Shown here piece by piece: positions 7,651-14,520 of a DNA stretch of 22,988 bases (its first letter is position 1; every line of letters starts with the position of its first letter). Source of the DNA: an uncultured Clostridium sp. GTDB taxonomy: Bacteria; Bacillota; Clostridia; Clostridiales; Clostridiaceae. Under the pieces are notes generated by a model. That model was not told where the DNA came from and did no database searches. It saw nothing but the letters and a program-made list of their open reading frames with translations. The stretch is taken from contig CAKVFO010000045.1 of NCBI GenBank assembly GCA_934746785.1, positions 1 through 22,988 of the forward strand, read 5' to 3'. The position numbers and the translations under genes are program-made.

Positions 7651-8850
7651 TTATCCTCCTACAATGAATTTACCTGCATTAGCCATAATAGCTATAACAA
7701 CAAAAAACATTAAACTTACAGCTAAAACACATGATAGTAATAAAATTAATGAATCTCCCGCTGCTGCAATAGTACTTGTTATTCTTTTATCACTTATAGG
7801 TTCAACTAACGATGCTGATATTTTATATATAAAAGACATTAAAACTATTTTTAATACTGGATATAAAATTATTAAAATAATTACTAACAGTCCTATACCA
7901 CTTACAGCATTTTTTATTATTAATGAATATCCAGCTACAGAACTTATAGCATCTGAAAAAGCTTTTCCAACTATAGGTACAAAATTATCTACTGCAAACT
8001 TAGTTGTTTTTAATGTAACAGCATCTATAGTATTCGAAGTTATTCCTCTAATAGTCAAAAGTGCAATAAAAACAGTAATTATAATTCCTTGAAACCAAAC
8101 TATCCACTGTTTCACTAACTTGCATAAATTATCAATTTTATGTTCTTCTGAAAGATTATTAGTGAATTGAAGAACAAAGCTTATTAAAATTAATGGAATT
8201 ATAATACTGCTATATATTTTAGGTACAATGACAACTGCCCCCATAACTATTGGATCTATAATTGCTGCTTCTGTTATTCCTCCTGCTAACGAAACCATAG
8301 TTACAAGAATTGGAAGAATTGCCGACATAAAGTCTGATACCTCCATAATTACATCCTTAGCTACTGATATAGCTATCAAAAAACTTTTAGAAAGTATCAT
8401 AATAATAATTGAGTAACATGCATAAAAAGCTATTTCTGAAATTCCCTTACTACTAAAAGCACCTTGAAGATTTTTTAAAAGAGAACATATCAGAGCAATT
8501 GTTACTATAGACAACACTAATTTAAGTACACTTTTTACCTCTTTAAAAAGCAGACTTATTATAGCTTTACTTATTTCTGAAAATGTAATGTTACCTTTCC
8601 CATTTTCAATGTAGCTTTTCACATATTCTGAAGGATTTAATTCATTCATAAGTTCTACATCTGTTTTTCTTTTATTAATATAATCATATAGTTTTTCTAG
8701 TCCTTTTTCTGTTTTTTCATCAATCTTTTCGCAATTAATGTTATTTTCTTCTGTCTTTACACATTCAACCCCCTTTACATAAACTGGTGTGGAGATAAAT
8801 AACAGAAGATTTATTAATAATAAGCCAATTAATTTTCTATAATCTTTCAT
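7651..8850 (-). CDS. spoIIIAE: Stage III sporulation protein AE
   Basis: Large polytopic subunit of the SpoIIIA complex, 399 residues, normal length. It has a signal-like N terminus (about 7-27), an extracytoplasmic segment, then multiple membrane helices from about residue 105 to the C terminus. Recognisable stretches include SDFMSAILPILVTMVSLAGG, LCKLVKQWIVWFQGI, FAVDNFVPIVGKAFSDA and the C-terminal EPISDKRITS. Proposed in the literature to resemble a transport permease; the transported substrate is not settled. A ribosome binding site, GAGGTGA, is present. It lies nine bases after spoIIIAD. Confidence 0.95.
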   Translation of the reverse strand: MKDYRKLIGLLLINLLLFISTPVYVKGVECVKTEENNINCEKIDEKTEKGLEKLYDYINKRKTDVELMNELNPSEYVKSYIENGKGNITFSEISKAIISLLFKEVKSVLKLVLSIVTIALICSLLKNLQGAFSSKGISEIAFYACYSIIIMILSKSFLIAISVAKDVIMEVSDFMSAILPILVTMVSLAGGITEAAIIDPIVMGAVVIVPKIYSSIIIPLILISFVLQFTNNLSEEHKIDNLCKLVKQWIVWFQGIIITVFIALLTIRGITSNTIDAVTLKTTKFAVDNFVPIVGKAFSDAISSVAGYSLIIKNAVSGIGLLVIILIILYPVLKIVLMSFIYKISASLVEPISDKRITSTIAAAGDSLILLLSCVLAVSLMFFVVIAIMANAGKFIVGG

Positions 8851-8859
8851 TACTCACCT

Positions 8860-9243
8860 CTACATTATCTGTAATATGGAATCCAGTACTGCCATAAGTA
8901 TTGGAATTGCTAAAACTAATATAAATATTTTTCCTGCGAACTCCACCTTAGAAGCTAAACTTCCTGCACCTGCATCCTTACAAATTTCACTAGCAAAAGA
9001 TGCTATATATGCTATAGCTAATATCTTTAAAACTATTCCTAAATAAACAATATCGATACCTGCTTTTTCTGAAATTGTTTTTAAAAAAACTATTATTTCT
9101 GATATCTCACTTAAACAAAAAATAAAAACAAGTACTCCTGCAGATAACATAATAAGCACTGATAAATCTGATCTTTTATCTTTAAAAAAAAGATATAAAA
9201 ACAAAGCTACAAATATAAAGGAAACCACTTTTAGGATTAACAT
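8860..9243 (-). CDS. spoIIIAD: Stage III sporulation protein AD
   Basis: Small integral membrane component of the SpoIIIA channel. The 127-residue protein has about four hydrophobic helices and the family stretch KILAIAYIASFASEICKDAG with KVEFAGKI after it. The frame extends to a TTG at 9264, but AGGAG seven bases before the ATG at 9243 marks the true start, and the family normally begins near this point. With this start it follows spoIIIAC by ten bases and does not overlap it. Confidence 0.93.
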   Translation of the reverse strand: MLILKVVSFIFVALFLYLFFKDKRSDLSVLIMLSAGVLVFIFCLSEISEIIVFLKTISEKAGIDIVYLGIVLKILAIAYIASFASEICKDAGAGSLASKVEFAGKIFILVLAIPILMAVLDSILQIM

Positions 9244-9253
9244 AATTCTTCTC

Positions 9254-9451
9254 CTAAAACACAAACATTGTTTTTACAGTATTAAATAAATCACTTATTA
9301 ATGAAATTATCATAATTAGAATTATTACAATACCTGCAATGTTTGTCATTGTGGCTATTTCAGATTTACCACTGCTGGTTAATACTTTATCTAAAATCAC
9401 CAATATAATACCAGCTCCACCTATTTTAAAAAGTATACTTAAATCTAGCAT
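9254..9451 (-). CDS. spoIIIAC: Stage III sporulation protein AC
   Basis: A 65-residue protein with two membrane helices (about 8-25 and 36-55) joined by a loop with the conserved KSEIATMTNIAGI. It is distantly related to SpoIIIAD and belongs to the SpoIIIA channel in the mother-cell membrane. GGAGG lies about ten bases before the ATG at 9451. Position between AB and AD is the standard operon order. Confidence 0.94.
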   Translation of the reverse strand: MLDLSILFKIGGAGIILVILDKVLTSSGKSEIATMTNIAGIVIILIMIISLISDLFNTVKTMFVF

Positions 9452-9470
9452 CCTTTTTATTCCTCCTTAC

Positions 9471-9989
9471 TTATAATAATATTATTGATATCATTGCTCC
9501 TACACACACTCCTAGATATTTGTACAACTTTGTATTCTTCTTACATTCTTCAAAAGCTTCATTCATATTTATTCTTAAATTTTCCAAACATAAATTAAAT
9601 ATTTTTTCTTGTCCATACACTCCTGATTCTCCTAAAATTTTTAAAAAATCTTCTAGTATACTTACATCTTCCTTTAACAAAAAAAATTCATCTATATGTT
9701 CTTCATAAATCCTCTTAAAACAAGAATAAACATCTATATCTATTCCTTTATATAAATTCTTTGATGCATTTAATAAAACTACATTTAATGGTTTTCTACA
9801 TTTTCTTGAAACTTCTTGAAAAGCCTCAGGTAAAGGCGTATTACTAAAAACTACTTCATTTTGTAAAATAGTTATAGTTTTATAAATAGCTTTAAGCTGA
9901 TAATATCTCATTTTAAACTTTTCACTATATAAAAAACCAATTAGAGTACATAATAGAAAAATCAAAGCTATACTTACGATTTTAAGCAT
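9471..9989 (-). CDS. spoIIIAB: Stage III sporulation protein AB
   Basis: Membrane component of the SpoIIIA complex, 172 residues. An N-terminal membrane helix (about 2-18) is followed by a cytoplasmic helical domain containing RYYQLKAIYKTITILQNEV and FLKILGESGVYGQEKIF, and a final hydrophobic helix (about 157-172). The family is regarded as a distant relative of GspF/PilC platform proteins and works with the SpoIIIAA ATPase. The start overlaps the end of spoIIIAA by 16 bases; GGGGG precedes the ATG by about nine bases. Confidence 0.94.
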   Translation of the reverse strand: MLKIVSIALIFLLCTLIGFLYSEKFKMRYYQLKAIYKTITILQNEVVFSNTPLPEAFQEVSRKCRKPLNVVLLNASKNLYKGIDIDVYSCFKRIYEEHIDEFFLLKEDVSILEDFLKILGESGVYGQEKIFNLCLENLRINMNEAFEECKKNTKLYKYLGVCVGAMISIILL

Positions 9990-10867
9990 TTTTTTATTCC
10001 CCCTTCTAAAGAATAAACTTTTTCTATTGTTCCTACTCCTTTACTGGTACCGAGAATAACTACCCGTCTTAAAATGTTATTATTTATAACTTCAGAGAAA
10101 ACTTTTCTATTAAACAAATCTTCAATACTCTCTCCATGAATAGTAACAATAATATTCACTCCTGAATTGTATGCCATATATAAAGCTTCAATATCTTTAT
10201 CTGTCCCAATTTCATCACAAATAATTACCTCTGGAGATAAAGATCTTATAGCCATAATCATCCCTTCACTTTTCAAACAATTATCCAGAACATCTGTCCT
10301 TATTCCTACATCCATTTGTGGAATCCCTTGATAACAGGCAGCCACTTCACTTCTTTCATCGATAATAGAAACCTTTTTCCCTTTCTCTGATAAAACCCTA
10401 GCAATATCTCTTAAAATTGTTGTCTTTCCACATTTAGGAGGTGAAATTATCATTGTATTATATATTTTCTTATCACTATAAATACTTTTCATAATTTCTT
10501 TTGAACAACCCTTTATTTCTTTACATATTCTTATATTTAAAGATGCTATATTCTTTATTGTTTTTATCTTTCCATTTTCCATTACACATTCTCCAGCTAA
10601 TCCAACTCTATGCCCGCCTTTTATGGTAATAAATCCTTGTCTTATGTCTTCTTCGCAAGCATACAAAGAATAATTAGATATTCTCTGTAAAATATATTTT
10701 ACGTCCTCTCTAGATACCGTATAATTAAGCACATGTTCACCAGTTTCATTTATAATTATCAATGGTTTTTCAGTTCTTATTCTAATTTCTTGTAACCTAC
10801 CACTTTTAAGATATTCAGAAAGCAACCTTAATATTCTTTCTGAAAATATCTTTCCTAACTCATCCAT
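9974..10867 (-). CDS. spoIIIAA: Stage III sporulation protein AA (secretion-type ATPase)
   Basis: Cytoplasmic ATPase thought to power or gate the SpoIIIA channel; related to GspE/PilB/VirB11-type ATPases. The 297-residue form shows the N-terminal region with GGHRVGLAGEC (84-94), Walker A SPPKCGKTT (142-150), DERSEVAACYQG (170-181) and Walker B VIICDEIG (214-221). The first Walker A residue is Ser rather than Gly. The frame runs up to a TTG at 10891, but that TTG is part of the TTGAGGAGG ribosome binding region, and ATG at 10867 is the first ATG. First gene of spoIIIA. Confidence 0.94.
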   Translation of the reverse strand: MDELGKIFSERILRLLSEYLKSGRLQEIRIRTEKPLIIINETGEHVLNYTVSREDVKYILQRISNYSLYACEEDIRQGFITIKGGHRVGLAGECVMENGKIKTIKNIASLNIRICKEIKGCSKEIMKSIYSDKKIYNTMIISPPKCGKTTILRDIARVLSEKGKKVSIIDERSEVAACYQGIPQMDVGIRTDVLDNCLKSEGMIMAIRSLSPEVIICDEIGTDKDIEALYMAYNSGVNIIVTIHGESIEDLFNRKVFSEVINNNILRRVVILGTSKGVGTIEKVYSLEGGIKKCLKS

Positions 10868-10893
10868 AACAAAACACCACTTCCTCCTCAAAA

Positions 10894-10922
10894 GTTTTAT
10901 GCTTATTAAATTTCTATTTTTC
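10894..10922 (-). promoter_or_regulatory. Candidate SigE promoter of spoIIIA operon
   Basis: On the minus strand GAAAAAT (10916-10922), a 14-base spacer and CATAAAAC (10894-10901) approximate the SigE pattern (ATA-type -35, CATA-type -10). They sit just before the spoIIIAA ribosome binding site. SigE control of spoIIIA is established in Bacillus; the match here is by eye and imperfect. Confidence 0.4.
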
Positions 10923-10947
10923 TAATATGTAAATTATTACTTAATAC

Positions 10948-10994
10948 AAAAAATAGTAAAAGAGTTAAACGCAAATGCATTTAACCCTTTTACT
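10948..10994 (-). terminator. Terminator after CD1247-like gene
   Basis: A 15-base stem with one mismatch (10955-10969 with 10980-10994) and a 10-base loop. On the minus strand six T follow (10953-10948). It ends transcription of the zinc-ribbon gene before the spoIIIA operon. Confidence 0.85.
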
Positions 10995-11033
10995 TACAAG
11001 CAAACCACCCCTATTAAGGTGCTTCTAATTTTC

Positions 11034-11396
11034 TTAAATAATATTTTCATTACAATATGGACATGGTATATCTTTATTTTCTTCTAATGCTGATTCCTCA
11101 ACAAATACTGTTTTTCCACAACTTTTACATGATATTTCTTTATACTCTTCTTCCATATCATCTAAATCTTCGATAGAAACTTCTTCAAATAACTCCTCTT
11201 GTAAATTCGAAATATCATCATCCATATACTTGAAATTCTCAGCAAGTACTGCTTCATTTATCATAACATCTTCTACCTTTGATGATAAATTCTTCAAAAT
11301 TTCTGATATATCTTCAAAAATACTTTTGTATTCATCCTTTTCTATCTTAGATATAACTATATTTAAATCTTCTATTTTCTTTTTAATTTCTTTCAT
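11034..11396 (-). CDS. CD1247-type small protein with C-terminal zinc ribbon
   Basis: A 120-residue acidic protein. Residues 1-80 are helical and probably coiled-coil (heptad-like Ile/Leu in the KKKIEDLNIVISKIEKDEY stretch). The C terminus is a CxxC-x18-CxxC zinc ribbon: CKSC at about 90-93 and CPYC at about 112-115. The resemblance is to proteins named after C. difficile CD1247, recalled from family naming and from this position beside efp. The molecular role is unknown. The ribbon suggests nucleic-acid or protein binding (inference). It is monocistronic with its own terminator. A ribosome binding site, AAGGAAG, precedes the ATG. I see no convincing promoter in the 200 bases upstream. Confidence 0.85.
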   Translation of the reverse strand: MKEIKKKIEDLNIVISKIEKDEYKSIFEDISEILKNLSSKVEDVMINEAVLAENFKYMDDDISNLQEELFEEVSIEDLDDMEEEYKEISCKSCGKTVFVEESALEENKDIPCPYCNENII

Positions 11397-11554
11397 ATAA
11401 ACACTTCCTTCAAGTCATATACAAACCTTAAATAAGACTTATAAGGTAATTTTTTACTTTTAATTATTTTTAACGTATTGGACTACTTATATAATATTAA
11501 GCCACTCATTATCAGCGCTAATTCTAAAAGAAAATTTAAAATTTCCTAATACGC

Positions 11555-11590
11555 AAAAAAACATGCTAAGTCCTTAAGAACTTAGCATGT
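11555..11590 (-). terminator. Rho-independent terminator after efp
   Basis: A perfect 11-base stem, acatgctaagt (11561-11571) with acttagcatgt (11580-11590), and an 8-base loop. On the minus strand it is followed by seven T (11561-11555). It begins 11 bases after the efp stop. Confidence 0.92.
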
Positions 11591-11601
11591 TTTATTAATT
11601 A

Positions 11602-12159
11602 TTAAATTCTTTCCATGTATTCGCCAGTTCTTGTGTCTACTCTAATTACATCACCTTCATTAACGAACATTGGTACGTTAACTTGTGCTCCAGTTTCTAA
11701 TGTAGCAGGTTTTAGAGCATTAGTTGCAGTATTTCCTTTTACTCCTGGTTCACATTCTGTTATTAATAATTCAACAAAGTTTGGTGCTTCTACTGAGAAA
11801 GCATCTCCCTTATAGAACTTAATTACAGCAAACATATTTTCTTTTAAATATTTTATAGCTTCTTCAACTTTTTCATAGTTTAAAGGAATTTGTTCAAAAG
11901 TTTCTTGATCCATGAAGTAGTATAATTCTCCATCTGAATAAAGATATTGCATTTCTTTTCTTTCTATAACAGCTTCTTGGAATTTAGCTGATGGGTTAAA
12001 TGTAGTTTCTGTAACTGAACCAGATATTACATTTCTAAGTTTAGTTCTAACGAATGCAGCTCCTTTTCCTGGTTTTACATGTAAGAAGTCTATAACTGTA
12101 TAAACTTGTCCTTCGTTCTCAAAAGTTGTACCTTTTCTTAAATCTCCTGCTGATATCAT
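11602..12159 (-). CDS. efp: Elongation factor P
   Basis: Ribosome-binding tRNA mimic that relieves stalling at polyproline stretches. The 185 residues form three beta-barrel domains. The tip loop of domain I is HVKPGKGAAF with lysine at position 32, the site that carries 5-aminopentanol in Bacillus (established there; modification here is inferred). Domain II has EMQYLYSDGELYYFMDQETF and domain III contains ETGAQVNVPMFVNEGD and the final VDTRTGEYMERI. GGAGGG lies about nine bases before the ATG. A clear promoter and terminator show a monocistronic unit lying between the pilus operon and the CD1247-like gene. Confidence 0.98.
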   Translation of the reverse strand: MISAGDLRKGTTFENEGQVYTVIDFLHVKPGKGAAFVRTKLRNVISGSVTETTFNPSAKFQEAVIERKEMQYLYSDGELYYFMDQETFEQIPLNYEKVEEAIKYLKENMFAVIKFYKGDAFSVEAPNFVELLITECEPGVKGNTATNALKPATLETGAQVNVPMFVNEGDVIRVDTRTGEYMERI

Positions 12160-12239
12160 AATAATATCCCTCCAAATGTATAAGTTTCATAATAAATACC
12201 ACTTATTTTGGCACTTATATTTGTAAATTTTTTCTCATT

Positions 12240-12273
12240 ACACAACAATGTTATTTTATCAGAACACAACAAT
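12240..12273. repeat. 10-base direct repeat flanking efp -10
   Basis: The sequence acacaacaat occurs at 12240-12249 and again at 12264-12273, start-to-start distance 24. One copy lies in the spacer between -35 and -10 and the other just downstream of the -10, near the expected transcription start. Both are exact. This could be an operator or chance in AT-rich DNA. Confidence 0.6.
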
Positions 12274-12281
12274 AATTGCAA
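12253..12281 (-). promoter_or_regulatory. SigA extended -10 promoter of efp
   Basis: On the minus strand TTGCAA (12276-12281), a 17-base spacer and TAAAAT (12253-12258) preceded by TGA (extended -10). It lies about 95 bases upstream of efp, giving a leader of about 85 bases. Confidence 0.65.
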
Positions 12282-12286
12282 TTATT
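12271..12286. repeat. 16-base perfect palindrome over efp -35
   Basis: aataattgcaattatt equals its own reverse complement and contains the efp -35 TTGCAA at its centre. It also lies 27 bases after the last pilus gene. There is no T-run, so it is more likely a protein site (or chance) than a terminator. Confidence 0.5.
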
Positions 12287-12313
12287 TATGAGTACTTTCA
12301 CCATAATACAGCC

Positions 12314-12703
12314 CTAATTATAACTTAATGTGACCTTTCCAGCAATATTATTAGCTTCAACATTTAATTCATACTCCTTAATTATACAATTTTCAAACTT
12401 TTTTAAAACTTCACAAACTTCTTCTTTACTTCCCTTTATAGCTACTTGAAAAGTATAGCCATCTTTTTCATCATTTTGTATGTTTATAATTTCAAGATCA
12501 TTATCCTTAAGTTTATTAACTACAGTATTTAATTGAATATTGATTTTTTCTTTTGGTGCTTCATAAATATCTTTATTTTTTACATAAGAAAATAAATAAT
12601 AGGAATAGATTTCAAATGATAGAATAATAAACAAACACAAAGCATAAATAGTATATTTATTCCTCTGTATATTTTGAAATTTGAACTTTAATCCTTTTAT
12701 CAT
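12314..12703 (-). CDS. PilO-like pilus assembly protein
   Basis: A 129-residue protein with a short cytoplasmic start, one membrane helix (about 17-38, YTIYALCLFIILSFEIYSYY), then a small extracytoplasmic alpha-beta domain containing VNKLKDNDLEIINIQNDEK and VAIKGSKEEVCEVLKKFEN. This is the shape of PilO/GspM, though shorter than usual. PilO pairs with PilN to link the cytoplasmic motor to the pilus machine. The frame also has a GTG at 12706; GGAG seven bases before the ATG at 12703 favours the ATG. The gene overlaps the PilN-like gene by 47 bases and is last in the operon. Assignment rests on topology and gene order more than sequence identity. Confidence 0.65.
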   Translation of the reverse strand: MIKGLKFKFQNIQRNKYTIYALCLFIILSFEIYSYYLFSYVKNKDIYEAPKEKINIQLNTVVNKLKDNDLEIINIQNDEKDGYTFQVAIKGSKEEVCEVLKKFENCIIKEYELNVEANNIAGKVTLSYN

Positions 12704-13076
12704 CACACTGCTCCATACTTTCTATACGAATATTTGTATTATTCACCATTTCATAAAATTTACTCATACTCTCTACATATATAGTAGCTTTAGTATTATC
12801 GAATGTCCCAACTGTATCATCCTTTATTATATCCATCCACCAATAAAAACTTTCATAATTTTTATTATTATTTTTAGAAATTTCTCTATCTTGCGTATAT
12901 TCTTCTTTACCACTCCAAAAATTAGTATATATATTTTTAATAGTATTAGGCATTAAAGTTATTATTAATATACACATTAATAACAAAGCTTTCTTATTAC
13001 TAATCTCCTCCTTTTTTCTTTTACTTTCCACAAAACTTTTTGGAATAAAATTTTTATTTAAATAATACCTTGTCAT
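12657..13076 (-). CDS. PilN-like pilus assembly protein
   Basis: A 139-residue protein starting MTRYYLNKNFIPKSF, which resembles the N-terminal LLP-type peptide by which PilN docks on PilM. One membrane helix (about 29-46) and an extracytoplasmic domain with a late strand-helix pattern (ATIYVESMSKFYEMVNNT) follow. This is PilN/GspL-C topology in a short form. GTG at 13088 is possible, but GGTGA nine bases before the ATG at 13076 supports the ATG. It overlaps the PilM-like gene by 23 bases and the PilO-like gene by 47 bases, so the three are probably translated together. Confidence 0.65.
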   Translation of the reverse strand: MTRYYLNKNFIPKSFVESKRKKEEISNKKALLLMCILIITLMPNTIKNIYTNFWSGKEEYTQDREISKNNNKNYESFYWWMDIIKDDTVGTFDNTKATIYVESMSKFYEMVNNTNIRIESMEQCDDKRIKVQISKYTEE

Positions 13077-13680
13077 TACATATATCACCTACCTCTATAT
13101 AACGTTTCTCCTTCTCATCTATTTTAATTCCACTTCCTACATACAACGCATTATCTAAATTCATTTTCTTTATAAAATCTAATACATCATATAAATTTTC
13201 ATAGATATTACATATTTTCATATGTCCATCTTCAACATTTAAGTAGTAAAAAACATCTAAATACGAAAATATACATTGATAATTTTTCTTATGCACTACT
13301 TTTTCAAGTTTCTTTTTATATTGCATTTGAATTGGAATCACCCTTAGTTCCTTTAAGTTTTTAGCTAAACATGAAACTTTTTCACCTTCACTCAAAGCAT
13401 AAATGTAAACATTATTCTTATTTTTATCCACCTCATAATGAATAAGTAGATTCTCTTCCTTGCCAAATTCCAATTCTTTTATATTATTTATTTTTTCTTC
13501 AGATAACTTGCATGTACCAATATCTATTTTTCTAATATAGATATCTTGATTTAAAATAAATAAAACTGCTTTTTTTATGTGTTTTGATAATTTAATAAAA
13601 TCCAAATATTCATACTTTTCATCTTTATAGATTATTATATCTCCATTTATCTTTATTATATCTTTCCTTATGAATCCCAA
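13054..13680 (-). CDS. Degenerate PilM/GspL-like cytoplasmic protein
   Basis: A 208-residue protein with no membrane segment. The middle (LSEEKINNIKELEF, then LIHYEVDKNKNNVYIYALSE, then KNLKELRVIPIQMQYK) follows the PilM pattern between actin-like motifs. VEDGHMKIC and ALYVGSGIKID sit where the second phosphate loop and adenosine motif would be. PilM is normally about 350 residues, and the N-terminal IDIG-type nucleotide loop is not recognisable here, so ATP binding is probably lost. The start is a TTG with GGGTGA five bases upstream, six bases after the previous stop; no ATG occurs near the beginning. Position before PilN- and PilO-like genes supports the call, which is otherwise a weak one. 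Confidence 0.55.
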   Translation of the reverse strand: MGFIRKDIIKINGDIIIYKDEKYEYLDFIKLSKHIKKAVLFILNQDIYIRKIDIGTCKLSEEKINNIKELEFGKEENLLIHYEVDKNKNNVYIYALSEGEKVSCLAKNLKELRVIPIQMQYKKKLEKVVHKKNYQCIFSYLDVFYYLNVEDGHMKICNIYENLYDVLDFIKKMNLDNALYVGSGIKIDEKEKRYIEVGDICNDKVLFK

Positions 13681-13685
13681 TTATA

Positions 13686-14084
13686 TCACCCAATATATTT
13701 CCTTTCTTCTGGTATAAAAATAAGTCCTTTATCACATTCAATACAAACTATTGCTTTTTTATAAATTATACTTTTATATCTATACTCAACATAAAACTTA
13801 CATATTAAATTATCATAAAAAAGCTTTATATCATTAGGTAAAAAAAAGCTATTCACCTTAAGTTCTTCTATTTTTTTATTACTTTCAAAAAAGTAATTAT
13901 TTAATTCACATAGCACATTACTATAGTTATCTTTAGAATACATATCGTAACTTCTAACATTGCTATACATATCTCTTCTAGCTGCATAAACTTGAAAACA
14001 TGCTAAAAATAAAAAGGATATGCACATCAAACTTATAATAGCAAGCAGTAATATTGATCCTCTTCTTCTACAAGCATTTAATAT
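13686..14084 (-). CDS. GspK/ComGG-like minor pseudopilin, start codon abnormal
   Basis: The frame encodes a class III leader, ACRRRG then SILLLAIISLMCISFLFLAC, followed by a ~95-residue hydrophilic domain with four cysteines (LCEL, ICKF and CIEC). The leader is upstream of the first standard start (TTG 14030/ATG 14027), so the true start must be earlier, yet no ATG, GTG or TTG occurs in frame before it. The in-frame stop upstream lies just before the AAGGAGG at 14093-14099. Eight bases after that site is an ATA at 14084, used here as the tentative start. One extra A near 14069 would instead give ATG CTT GTA AGA from 14077. Residue +5 after the cleavage site is Leu, not Glu, as in GspK. It is fourth in the prepilin-like set. 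Confidence 0.6.
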   Translation of the reverse strand: MLNACRRRGSILLLAIISLMCISFLFLACFQVYAARRDMYSNVRSYDMYSKDNYSNVLCELNNYFFESNKKIEELKVNSFFLPNDIKLFYDNLICKFYVEYRYKSIIYKKAIVCIECDKGLIFIPEERKYIG

Positions 14085-14520
14085 ACTCTTTTCCTCCTTT
14101 TTTAAGACTTATATAAATAAGTTTTCCTTTAACATTAACTTTAAAATCCTCAACTTCTAACCCCAAAGTATTTCGTGTATTATAATCTTCAAAATTCCTA
14201 ATATCATAATATTTAATAACTAACTTGCTGCCATCCTTAAATATTTCTTCCTTCTTAAAGTTTTTATCTTCATTTCCCTTCAATATAATAATTTTATTGT
14301 CTTTAACTTCAATTTTATTTACATCCTCTTCATTTAAAAATCTTTCCATATTCATTAATACATTGTCTACATCACTTTTTCTGTTATATATCTGTACCAT
14401 CTTCAAATATAGATAATCTGTATTAATTATAACTTTCACCAATATACATCCTAAAATTACTGACACTCCAATATAAGTAATACATTCTATCAAAGTTATA
14501 CCCTTTCTCTTCTTACACAT
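14068..14520 (-). CDS. GspJ/ComGF-like prepilin
   Basis: A 150-residue prepilin: leader MCKKRKG, then ITLIECITYIGVSVILGCIL with Glu at +5, the site for PilD-type cleavage and methylation. The long helix continues to NRKSDVDNVLMNMERFL, and the C-terminal part is beta-rich, ending KLIYISLKKGGKEYIKCL. The open frame reaches a TTG at 14544, but the ATG at 14520 gives the expected seven-residue leader and shares eight bases with the previous gene (ATGTGTAA). The J-like assignment comes from order and length and is tentative. Confidence 0.8.
   Translation of the reverse strand: MCKKRKGITLIECITYIGVSVILGCILVKVIINTDYLYLKMVQIYNRKSDVDNVLMNMERFLNEEDVNKIEVKDNKIIILKGNEDKNFKKEEIFKDGSKLVIKYYDIRNFEDYNTRNTLGLEVEDFKVNVKGKLIYISLKKGGKEYIKCL

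Noticed and set aside
7664..8092. 142-codon plus-strand open frame inside spoIIIAE
   Set aside because: It is exactly antisense to a conserved membrane protein gene, has no ribosome binding site, and its Ile/Thr/Ala-rich composition is what antisense of hydrophobic codons gives.
10929..10945. Second CATA-type -10 candidate for SigE upstream of spoIIIAA
   Set aside because: CATATTAG has only an 11-base gap to the nearest ATA-like -35; the 10894-10922 pair fits better.
12271..12286. Palindrome as terminator of the pilus operon
   Set aside because: No T-run follows on either strand and the stem is weak AT; no clear terminator for the pilus operon was found, so some read-through into efp is possible.
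14033..14077. ATG at 14077 as start of the fourth prepilin-like gene
   Set aside because: As the sequence stands it reads MLVEEEDQYYCLLL and stops; it is one base out of frame with the prepilin leader.
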